DNA from: Roseiarcus sp963822215
Lineage (GTDB): Bacteria; Pseudomonadota; Alphaproteobacteria; Rhizobiales; Beijerinckiaceae
Direction of reading: 5' to 3'
NCBI GenBank assembly: GCA_963822215.1
Contig: CAWGGX010000010.1
Span: forward strand, 62,001 to 126,000
Length of the DNA stretch: 64,000 nt
Both the position numbers and the translations under genes were made by a program. Positions 15,605 through 23,400 of this stretch are shown here, piece by piece. Within the stretch, counting starts at the first letter, position 1. Each line of letters begins with the position of its first letter. Under the pieces are notes generated by a model, which saw nothing but the letters and a program-made list of their open reading frames with translations, was not told where the DNA came from and made no database searches.

Positions 15605-16921
15605 CTAGTGCAAACCCAAAGCATGTTGGCCTGCATAGAGACCGAGACCCGCCAAACCGCCGATGAAGGTTCCGTTGAGGCGAATATATTGTAGGTCACG
15701 ACCGATGTTTATCTCGATGATACTGATCATCTGCACGATGTCCCACGATCGAATTTGATCCGTGATAAATCGCGCAATTTCCCGTTTTTGACTCCGAACA
15801 AAGGTTAGTAAGACCTTCACCATGCCGGCGTTGATTTCCACCCGCAACCGCGGCTCTTGGGCAAGCTTGCGGCCGAGGTCGGCAAGGAAACGCGCGAGAT
15901 GGAATTCCAGAATTGAGTTCCCGCATCGCGCGTCCTTCTCGATGAAGCGCCTGACGCTCAGCCAGAGATCCTTCGCGAGAGCGCTGATCTCAGGGCGGGC
16001 GAGCAATTCGCGCTTCAGCGTCTCTGCCTTGTCCGCATATTCGGGCGAGGAGCCGAGCCTATGGACAAAATCCCGGACGAACCGGTGGAAGTCCTGCCGC
16101 AAGGCATGGTCGGGGGCGGTTTGCGCCTCGTGGATGAAATTTGAAATCAAAGTGACTAGTCGTCGCAACACATAGGCGTCGGCGCGGAAGAGGTTGAAGA
16201 GCGATGGCAACTCGCCGCGTATTTTCTCGCGAATGGAGTTGAGCGTCTGCTCATCTCGTAGAAGCCGATTGAGCCCGGCGAGAATTTCATCGAAAATGCG
16301 CTGGTGGCGCTGGTCCTCGACGAATGCCGACATCAGCTTGGCGGCAAGAGGAGCTACGTCGACAGCCTCGATCTGTTCGACGATATGTTGCGCCATGAAC
16401 GACTGCAGCCCGGTTTCCTCCACGGCGGACAAAGCTTGCGGCAGCAGCCGGAGCGCAAATCGCGACAACGACAGGCTCCGTTCCTCGTCTGCCAGCCAGT
16501 CCGCAGCCGCCGCAGCGAAGTCGACGGACTTCAGCTTTTGCTCGATCGGATCGGGCGCAAGAAACTGCTCTTCCACGAAGTCGCCAAAGCTTTCGGCGAT
16601 GCGCTCCCGATTGCTCGATATGATCGCGGTGTGAGGAAGGGGAACGCCGCAGGGATGCCGGAACAAGGCGACGACTGCATACCAGTCGGCAAGTCCGCCG
16701 ACCGCCGCCGCTTCCGCCCAGGCCGCCACGTAGCCGAGGCTCCCGTGACGGGTCTCCATCAGTCTCGCCACAAAAGCGATAAGGACGCTAAGAGCCAGCA
16801 GCGTCGTGGCGATCATCTTGATGCGCGCCAAATCTCTCGAGCGCTCGTTGTCAGATGGAGATCTCTCGAGCGAAGCCGAAATGCTTGACGGCGGACTGAG
16901 GATCGGCGCGGACGAATTCAT
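15605..16921 (-). CDS. DUF445 family membrane-anchored protein
   Basis: 438 residues from ATG 16921, one base after the phaZ stop, with GAGG upstream. An N-terminal hydrophobic segment (MIATTLLALSVLIAFVARLM, residues about 36-55) and the motif GGLADWYAVVALFRHP, followed by GVPLPHTAIISSNRERIAESFGDFVEEQFL, are diagnostic of DUF445 (YjiN/YheB type). A second hydrophobic segment closes the protein. Between them lie long helices. Role unknown; the tight spacing to phaZ suggests co-expression with the PHA genes. Confidence 0.9.
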   Translation of the reverse strand: MNSSAPILSPPSSISASLERSPSDNERSRDLARIKMIATTLLALSVLIAFVARLMETRHGSLGYVAAWAEAAAVGGLADWYAVVALFRHPCGVPLPHTAIISSNRERIAESFGDFVEEQFLAPDPIEQKLKSVDFAAAAADWLADEERSLSLSRFALRLLPQALSAVEETGLQSFMAQHIVEQIEAVDVAPLAAKLMSAFVEDQRHQRIFDEILAGLNRLLRDEQTLNSIREKIRGELPSLFNLFRADAYVLRRLVTLISNFIHEAQTAPDHALRQDFHRFVRDFVHRLGSSPEYADKAETLKRELLARPEISALAKDLWLSVRRFIEKDARCGNSILEFHLARFLADLGRKLAQEPRLRVEINAGMVKVLLTFVRSQKREIARFITDQIRSWDIVQMISIIEINIGRDLQYIRLNGTFIGGLAGLGLYAGQHALGLH

Positions 16922-16922
16922 C

Positions 16923-17717
16923 TCAATCCTCGCCAACGAAACGCTGGAAGAGCTTCGCGGTTTCCCGCGGCATCGTAACGATGAACAGATGGCCGCACGC
17001 CATTACTTCCAGCCTGGAGTTGGGAATGACCCGTGCCAGGATCCGGCCATTCACCATCGGCACGATCGGATCGTCCTGTCCCATGACCACGAGGGTCGGC
17101 TGCCTCAGCGAGTGCAGCCACAGGAGACTCGTCCAGCCCGCCAAAGCCAGCAATTGGTAGAGATAGCCGCGGTTCGAGGGCCCCTTCATGTTTTCAGAGT
17201 GTGCATGAATGAGGCTTGGATCCTCGCGCAGGCTTCCTCCGTAGATCTCCGCCGCAATGGAGTGCATGTAGTCCGGGTCGACGTAACGGCGCGGGCTCGC
17301 CATCTTCCAGAGAACCGACAACTTGCCCGGCACCATAATCACGCCGGGCGCCGTGGCCGCCAGAATGAGTCTCCGGCAAACTTCGGGATATTGATGCGCG
17401 AATTGCTGGGCGATACCGCCGCCCCAGGAGACGCCCGCGACGTCGATCTTGTCATAACCGAGCTGGTGCATAAGCCCGGCGGCCCAACGCGCGACAGTCG
17501 ATGGGCGATAAGGCAATCTTGGGACAGGCGATTCGCCTACGCCAGGAACGTCAAAGACCACGGTCTCGACGTCGCCCATCTCGCGCATGAACGGCTCGGC
17601 CAGTGCGACATTGGCGCCAATGCCGTTGAACAAGAGAAGCGGCGGACGGTCCTTCGCGCCGGGCTTGACGGAGACCCACAAATCCTGTCCGAGGACGCGC
17701 ACCATGCGAGCGTTCAT
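16923..17717 (-). CDS. phaZ: intracellular medium-chain PHA depolymerase (alpha/beta hydrolase)
   Basis: 264 residues. The alpha/beta hydrolase elements are LLLFNGIGANVALAEPF, FDVPGVGES, the nucleophile elbow GVSWGGG (S97), the acid in MGQDDPIVP and the histidine in CGHLFIVT. The stretch VMVPGK-like (IMVPGKLSVLWKMASPRRYV) and IYGG are the conserved features of Pseudomonas PhaZ (TIGR02240), which separates it from generic hydrolases. It would release (R)-3-hydroxyacids from stored polymer. It sits just downstream of the synthase gene in the same direction, as in pseudomonad pha loci. Confidence 0.88.
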   Translation of the reverse strand: MNARMVRVLGQDLWVSVKPGAKDRPPLLLFNGIGANVALAEPFMREMGDVETVVFDVPGVGESPVPRLPYRPSTVARWAAGLMHQLGYDKIDVAGVSWGGGIAQQFAHQYPEVCRRLILAATAPGVIMVPGKLSVLWKMASPRRYVDPDYMHSIAAEIYGGSLREDPSLIHAHSENMKGPSNRGYLYQLLALAGWTSLLWLHSLRQPTLVVMGQDDPIVPMVNGRILARVIPNSRLEVMACGHLFIVTMPRETAKLFQRFVGED

Positions 17718-17783
17718 CGGACGGCCGCCACTTTGGATCGTTTCGTACCGCTCATGGAACGCCCTCGCTGCGCATGTTCGCCG

Positions 17784-19490
17784 TCACGCATCGAACACAT
17801 AGGTTCCCGGCGCGGCCTGGCCGGGCGGATACTCAGCGTTTCCCAAAGAATCCGGCGCCCCGATCTTGTCGCCCGAGCGGGTCGACAGCCATTGGCTCCA
17901 ATGTGTCCACCAGCTCCCCGATTGCTTCGTCGCGCCGGCCGCGAATGCCTCCGGATCGGGCGAACTCACTGGCCCCGTCACGAACGTCGCTTTGGGATTT
18001 CCGGGCGGATTGAGGAGGCTCTGCAAGTGGCCGGCGTTCGACAGGACGAACGTCGTCCCGTCGCCGAGAATCCTGGCCGTCTGATAGACGGACTTCCATG
18101 GCGTGATGTGGTCGGTCAAACCGGCGACGACATAGGCGTCGAGCTTGACCTTGCCCATGTCGACCGGCGTTCCCGAAATCGTCAGGGCGCCTGGATTGCG
18201 GAACGGATTGACGTGGATCAGATCCAGGTAGTCCGAATGGAGGTGTGCAGGCAGCGCGGTCGTATCGCTGTTCCAGTAGAGGATGTCGAATGCCGGCGGC
18301 GCGTTGCCGAGGAGATAATTGTTGACCCAGTAATTCCAGATCAGATCGTTTGGCCTCATCCAGGCGAACACTTTCGCAAGATCGCGCCCATCCAGCAGGC
18401 CGCGAGCTTGCGAGGCCTTCCTGGCGGCCTCGACAGTTTGCGGCGTGATTAGCGCGCCGAGCGCCGTATCGTCGATCGTTGACGGATCGAGCGTGCAGAC
18501 CGCGAGAGTCAGGTTCTTCACCTTGGACCCGCCGCGGTCGGCCCTCCACGCTGCATAGGCCGACGACGTGATCCCGCCCGAACACGCCCCGAATAGAGTG
18601 ACGTCTGCGTCACCCGCGATGTCCCTCACCGCGTCAACCGCGTCATCGACAGCCTCGACATAGGTGGCGAGCCCCCAGTCACTCTGCTCGGTGGTCGGAT
18701 TTCGCCAACTGATGCAAAAAACCTGAAAACCTTCGCGCAGCAGAAACTGGATCAAGCTCTTGTCGGGCGACAGATCCAGTGAATAGAATTTGTTGATCTG
18801 AGGCGGAACGATGAGGAGCGGGCACCGCCAAACCTCGGCCGTCATCGGCTTATACTGAATGAGTTCGAAGACCTCGGTGCGGAAGATAACCGCGCCGGGC
18901 GTCGTGGCGATGTTCTTGCCCACCTGGAAAGGCTTGGCGTCCACCTGCGACGGCATCCCGCCATTCCTGACCAGGTCTTCAAAGTAGTTTTTCAGTCCTG
19001 ACCAGAGGCTCTCTCCCCCCGTATCGACCAGCTTCTTCAGAGCGGCAGGATTCGAAACCAAGCCATTCGTCGGCGACAGCGCGTCGACGAGAATGTCAGA
19101 GATGAGCTTGGCGCGTGCGCGGTCCTGATCGGCGAGGTCGACTTTGTCGACAAAGGCACGGATGGCATCGCCCCATGCCAGGTAACTTTGAAGTAGCTTT
19201 TGGTGCAGACCGCTGGTTTTCCAGGCGAGATCGTTGAAGCGTTTGTCGCCGGGCTGTGCGGCGCGCGCGCTTTCGCCGGCGACAATTTTGCCGAGGTCGC
19301 CCATGAACGAAAACCATTGCTGGACCGCAATCTGCGGTTGGCCGATCGCCGCTTTGAAGACGGTATGCGCCGCGTCTACAAAGTCTCGGCCGCGCAACCC
19401 GACCATCGGATTGAGCGCTAGAGTTTGCTTCACCGCATCATCCACGAACGCCTCCGCCGTGGCCGGACCATCTTCGGCAGCTTTCGCCAT
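17784..19490 (-). CDS. phaC: polyhydroxyalkanoate synthase, class II-like
   Basis: 568 residues from ATG 19490 (GAGGAGG upstream). The lipase-like box is GACSGG with the catalytic cysteine at about 303; the acid is in GLTDHITPW and the histidine in NAGHLQS. N-terminal PhaC domain hallmarks (NPMVGLRGRDF, WFSFMGDLGKIVAGES) and QINKFYSLDLSPDKSLIQFLL place it nearer to pseudomonad class II synthases than to class I. It polymerises (R)-3-hydroxyacyl-CoA, probably of medium chain length given the PhaZ partner. MaoC, ligase and phasin genes surround it. Confidence 0.93.
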   Translation of the reverse strand: MAKAAEDGPATAEAFVDDAVKQTLALNPMVGLRGRDFVDAAHTVFKAAIGQPQIAVQQWFSFMGDLGKIVAGESARAAQPGDKRFNDLAWKTSGLHQKLLQSYLAWGDAIRAFVDKVDLADQDRARAKLISDILVDALSPTNGLVSNPAALKKLVDTGGESLWSGLKNYFEDLVRNGGMPSQVDAKPFQVGKNIATTPGAVIFRTEVFELIQYKPMTAEVWRCPLLIVPPQINKFYSLDLSPDKSLIQFLLREGFQVFCISWRNPTTEQSDWGLATYVEAVDDAVDAVRDIAGDADVTLFGACSGGITSSAYAAWRADRGGSKVKNLTLAVCTLDPSTIDDTALGALITPQTVEAARKASQARGLLDGRDLAKVFAWMRPNDLIWNYWVNNYLLGNAPPAFDILYWNSDTTALPAHLHSDYLDLIHVNPFRNPGALTISGTPVDMGKVKLDAYVVAGLTDHITPWKSVYQTARILGDGTTFVLSNAGHLQSLLNPPGNPKATFVTGPVSSPDPEAFAAGATKQSGSWWTHWSQWLSTRSGDKIGAPDSLGNAEYPPGQAAPGTYVFDA

Positions 19491-19502
19491 CGCATCCTCC
19501 TC

Positions 19503-19976
19503 TCAGTTCGTCGTCTTTCGCGGAACCAGCAACGCCAGCGCGTCCGCGATCAGGGCAGGCTTGTCGCTGTTCTCGATTTCGACGGTGTTCTTTGTTCTGA
19601 CGAGAAGCTGGCCGTCGTTTCTTTCCTCGATGGTGTCCAGGACGACCCGCAGTCTCACACGCCCGCCAGCGGGCACCGGCGCGAGAAAGCGCACCTTATC
19701 CAGGCCGTAGTTGAAGCCGGCCGCCGCGTCCGAAGGGACGACGCCGACGTCGAGGGAAAGCGGACCAATCAGCGACAGTGTGAGATAGCCATGCGCGACC
19801 GGTCCCCCAAAGGGACTCTCCAGTTTGGCGCGCTCAACGTCGACATGGATCCATTGGCGATCCCCGGTGCAATCGGCGAACTCGTTGATCCGCTCCTGAT
19901 CCACCAGCATCCAATCGGACACGCCGAGTTCGCTGCCCAGGCGGTCCTTCATTTTCGACATCGTCAGTTCGCTCAT
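19503..19976 (-). CDS. MaoC family dehydratase
   Basis: 157 residues. Hot-dog fold hydratase with DRQWIHVDVERAKLESPFGGPVAHGYLTLSL: the D-x(4)-H and G-P-V-A-H-G-Y-L residues are the MaoC catalytic set. The ATG at 19976 was chosen because GAGG then lies six bases upstream; the ATG at 19982 is too close. Family members hydrate enoyl-CoA; an R-specific enzyme of this type supplies PHA synthase with monomer from beta-oxidation. It lies 12 bp upstream of phaC, which supports that role. Confidence 0.85.
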   Translation of the reverse strand: MSELTMSKMKDRLGSELGVSDWMLVDQERINEFADCTGDRQWIHVDVERAKLESPFGGPVAHGYLTLSLIGPLSLDVGVVPSDAAAGFNYGLDKVRFLAPVPAGGRVRLRVVLDTIEERNDGQLLVRTKNTVEIENSDKPALIADALALLVPRKTTN

Positions 19977-20035
19977 TGTCATCCTCTTTTAGAATCGTAG
20001 CTTTACGTGCTCGTCGTGCGACAGACGACGGCGGG

Positions 20036-21691
20036 CTACTCGTCCTGCGTGTAACGTGTTCGAAGGAGCTTCTTGTCGATCTTGCCCACGCTCGTGCGTT
20101 CGAGCTGATCGACGAACAGGATGGTTTGCGGGACGCCGTACTTCGAGATGACGCCCTTGTCTGCGAACTCGCCGACATGGGCTTTGATCGTGTTTTCGGT
20201 CGGCGCTTCCTCCGCCTGGTAGTCGCGAACCACGAGCGCAACGGGACGTTCGCCCCACTTCTCGTCCTTGACGCCGATGACGGCGGCTTCTTTGACTCCG
20301 GGGGCTTTCATGATGATGTCTTCAAGCTCGAGCGACGAGATCCATTCGCCGCCGCTCTTGATGACGTCCTTGATGCGATCCGTGATCTGCAGATAGCCGT
20401 GCGGCGACATGTTGGCGATGTCGTTGGTGTGCATATAGCCGCCATGCCAGAGGTCCTCAGACGCGGTTGGGTTCTGGTAGTACCCTTGCGTGAGCCACGG
20501 GGCGCGAACGACGATTTCGCCGGACACTTTGCCGTCGTGGGCGACATCCTTCATGTCGGAGTCCACGACTCGGATGTCGACCAGGGGAATGGGACGTCCG
20601 GTCTTCGTCCTGAAGTTCACTTCCTCGTCGGCAACCCCGCTGAGCATCGACGCTTTCAGATGCGCCAGGCTGAGAACCGGGCCCGTCTCAGACATTCCGT
20701 AGCCGGTAAAGATATCGATGCCGCGCGCCATGGCCCGTAGAGCGAGCATCTTGGGTAGAGCAGCGCCTCCAATCACCATGGTCAGGCCACTCAGATCTGT
20801 CTCGGCGCTCCCGGGGGCGTCGAGCAACATGAGCAGGATCGTCGGCACGCAATGGGTGAAGGTCACGCCCTCGTTCCGGATCAGCTTCAAAAGCAGATCG
20901 GGAACATAGCGCCCCGGATAAACCTGCTTGGCGCCTGCGGCGGTCGCAGCGTAGGGGAACCCCCAGGCATGGACGTGAAACATCGGGGTGATCGGCATGT
21001 AGACGCTTTCGCTATGAAAGCGGCCCTGCTTGGGGGCCATTCCGAAGGCCGCGAGCTCGCTGATCGTGTGGAGAACCATCTGCCGATGGCTGAAATAGAC
21101 GCCCTTCGGCGCCCCCGTCGTCCCGCTGGTGTAAAAGGTCGTGGCCTGAGTGTTCTCGTCGAAATCGGGAAAGTCGAACTCGGGTGAAGCGGCCGCCAGC
21201 ATGTCTTCATAATGCCCCGCGATGCCCTCTTCGCGCAGGACGAACGAGTCGTTGTCCGACATGACGACGACCGTCCTGACTTTTGTCAGGCGCGGTCGGA
21301 TCGCCGTAAGAAGCGGAAGGAATTCGTCATTGACCAACAGAGTCACCGCGCCGGCATGTTCGATCGTGTAAATGATTTGCTCATGTGACAGACGGACGTT
21401 CACCGTCTGCAAAATGGCGCCCATCATCGGGATGGCGAAGAACGCTTCCAGAAACCGGTGAGTGTCCCAGTCCAGCACGCCGACAGTATCGCCGGGGCGT
21501 ACGCCCCGCTCCTTCAGCCCGCTCGCCAAACGACCAATGCGGTCGCGCAGCATGCGATAGGTGAAGCGCTTCTGATCGCGGTAGACGATCTCCTGGTCCG
21601 CCGCATGCAGCATCGAAGAGTGAAGCAGGTGCTTGATCAGCAGGGGATACTGATACGCAGAGGCGGTCACCTCGATGAGTTTGCCCGACAC
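20036..21691 (-). CDS. long/medium-chain fatty acid-CoA ligase
   Basis: 551 residues from GTG 21691 with AGAGGA upstream. AMP-binding motifs: TTFYTSGTTGAPKGVYFSH (P-loop, about residue 185), GYGMSETGPV, then GWF-equivalent LWHGGYMHTNDIANM, and the C-terminal DRIKDVIKSGGEWISS with the final catalytic lysine in SVGKIDKKLLR. It is of the FadD/PRK06187 type and would activate fatty acids for beta-oxidation and PHA supply. It precedes the MaoC and phaC genes in the presumed operon. Confidence 0.9.
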   Translation of the reverse strand: MSGKLIEVTASAYQYPLLIKHLLHSSMLHAADQEIVYRDQKRFTYRMLRDRIGRLASGLKERGVRPGDTVGVLDWDTHRFLEAFFAIPMMGAILQTVNVRLSHEQIIYTIEHAGAVTLLVNDEFLPLLTAIRPRLTKVRTVVVMSDNDSFVLREEGIAGHYEDMLAAASPEFDFPDFDENTQATTFYTSGTTGAPKGVYFSHRQMVLHTISELAAFGMAPKQGRFHSESVYMPITPMFHVHAWGFPYAATAAGAKQVYPGRYVPDLLLKLIRNEGVTFTHCVPTILLMLLDAPGSAETDLSGLTMVIGGAALPKMLALRAMARGIDIFTGYGMSETGPVLSLAHLKASMLSGVADEEVNFRTKTGRPIPLVDIRVVDSDMKDVAHDGKVSGEIVVRAPWLTQGYYQNPTASEDLWHGGYMHTNDIANMSPHGYLQITDRIKDVIKSGGEWISSLELEDIIMKAPGVKEAAVIGVKDEKWGERPVALVVRDYQAEEAPTENTIKAHVGEFADKGVISKYGVPQTILFVDQLERTSVGKIDKKLLRTRYTQDE

Positions 21692-21862
21692 TGTTTCATT
21701 CCTCTCATCATGGTTTCGCCGCAACCGCGGCGAGTGACAGTACGGCTTTGCGAAGCGCAATCACTTTTTGCCGCTTTCCAGATCGCGACGTAAGGTCGCC
21801 ATCGGCCAACTTGGGGGTTACTTTCGGCCATTTCGACCTGACGGGACCGCAGAGCGTCAAAG

Positions 21863-22906
21863 TCAGCTGGCATGGCTTGTCGCCAGCGTTCGTCTGAGTT
21901 CTTGCGGCGACGCGTGGTTCCAGCGTCGAAAAGCGTGGCGAAAATTCGCTGTCTCGCTGAAGCCTAAGGCATGCGCAATATCGTCGACTGTCATCTGTGT
22001 ATCGCGCAAATATTTTATAGCCACCTCGGCCCGCAGCTGGTCGAAGAGATCGCGAAACGAAGTTTCTTCGTTGCGCAATTTGCGACGAAGCGTCCGCACC
22101 GGGACGCCGAGATGCGTCGCGACGTGATCGAGGCTCGTATGTCGTCCCAATGTCGCGAGCAGATAGGAGCGCACCTTTCCCGCGACGCCGATCCGGTTTT
22201 GCAATCGATCGTGCAGATCATTGCAAAAAGCGACGACCGACGCGTAGGTGATTTCGTTGCCGAACAGCGGGGCGCCGTTCAACCACTCCGCGTCAAACAG
22301 AAAGCGATTTCGCGGCTGCAGAAAAGAGACCGGGCATGCGACCGCCTTCCGGTACTGTTCTTCGGACTCGGGCGCCGCAAATGTCACTTCTAGGGCCTTC
22401 GGGTAGAACGCCGATCCCATGATGTCGCGGTGAAGCGAGACAAGGATGCCAAATTGCGTTTCGACAATGAAACGATAGAGGCGAGCGTCGATCGCCGGAT
22501 GCGGCAGTGGGTCAATGGTCCACTCCGCACCGCCCCCTTCCTCACCGAATTGAAGTTTGACAACGGGGGTCGCAAGCTGGTGATACTTGAGGGCGAAATG
22601 CATCGTCTCACGAAAATTCATGCTGCTGAGAATGGCGAACCCGTACATTCCATATGACGAGACATGGGTCTTCAAACCCACCTCGAAGGCAAAGTGCGGA
22701 TTTCGCGAAAGCTGGACGGCGTTTCGATAAGATTCGATGACCTGGTTCACTGAGATCTGAGTCGTCGGCGATCGCAAATCGCTCGGCGAAAGTGAGGTCC
22801 TTCGGAGCGCGTCGGCGACCGGCACGCCCTCGGCGGCGAGAGCGTCCACGACGATCGCAATTTTCGCGGCCGGATAGATCTTTTGTTCCCATCCGATCTC
22901 GATCAT
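21863..22906 (-). CDS. AraC-family regulator with arabinose-binding-like N-terminal domain
   Basis: 347 residues, ATG 22906 preceded by GGGAGAG. The N-terminal ~200 residues fit PF12625 (VADALRRTSLSPSDL, then YGMYGFAILSSMNFRETMHFALKY). Two C-terminal helix-turn-helix motifs are LDHVATHLGVPVRTLRRKL and VDDIAHALGFSETANFRHAFRRW, the second with the family PQELRR end. It stands at the upstream end of the leftward PHA/fatty acid cluster, so it is the likely local activator. The ligand may be a fatty acid or acyl-CoA; this is inferred from position. Confidence 0.9.
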   Translation of the reverse strand: MIEIGWEQKIYPAAKIAIVVDALAAEGVPVADALRRTSLSPSDLRSPTTQISVNQVIESYRNAVQLSRNPHFAFEVGLKTHVSSYGMYGFAILSSMNFRETMHFALKYHQLATPVVKLQFGEEGGGAEWTIDPLPHPAIDARLYRFIVETQFGILVSLHRDIMGSAFYPKALEVTFAAPESEEQYRKAVACPVSFLQPRNRFLFDAEWLNGAPLFGNEITYASVVAFCNDLHDRLQNRIGVAGKVRSYLLATLGRHTSLDHVATHLGVPVRTLRRKLRNEETSFRDLFDQLRAEVAIKYLRDTQMTVDDIAHALGFSETANFRHAFRRWNHASPQELRRTLATSHAS

Positions 22907-22931
22907 GACGTCGCTCTCCCGCGTCAGTACT

Positions 22932-23312
22932 CTATCGCTTGACCAACCCGAGTTCGCCCGCGCTGGCGATGGCCTGAACCCGACTCCCCACGCCGAGTTT
23001 TGAATAGATATTCTTCAGGTGAAACTTGATCGTGTTTTCCGAAACGAACAGTCGACTGGCCATTTCCCTGTTTGAGACGCCGCTGGCGAGAAAGATCAGG
23101 ATTCTTCGCTCGTGGTCGGTCAGAGGCGCGACTAAGCGTGGTCCGGTTGGAATCGGTGCTTCGATACGTTCACCGGAAGCGCGCAGCAGCCGCTTGACAA
23201 ATGACGGATCCGCCGCTGGCGGCGCCTGACGGCTGCCGCTATCCACCTGGCTCTTGAATTCTTCGCGCAACATCTCCAGCACCTCGCCACCTTCGTCTGA
23301 AAAGCAGCGCAC
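22932..23312 (-). pseudogene. LuxR/MalT-type regulator, C-terminal remnant
   Basis: The last 70 residues are a LuxR DNA-binding domain: LTDHERRILIFLASGVSNREMASRLFVSENTIKFHLKNIYSKLGV. Upstream the frame continues past 23312 as ALKLAAPGGYVRCFSDEGGEVLEMLREEF, the usual linker of MalT-like ATP-dependent regulators, and runs into the 3' end of the acyl-CoA synthetase. The ATPase and repeat domains are therefore missing. GTG at 23312 could still start a short DNA-binding protein. It lies directly upstream of the AraC gene. Confidence 0.75.
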
Positions 23313-23400
23313 GTAGCCGCCGGGCGCTGCGAGCTTTAGCGCTTTGCCGAGGCTCCGCTGAGCGTGGTTGACTTTGCGGCGCTGGCGTCCGTGATGGTCA

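Noticed and set aside
16806..18452. 548-codon rightward open frame
   Set aside because: Antisense to phaZ and phaC, which have complete catalytic motifs; no family features of its own.
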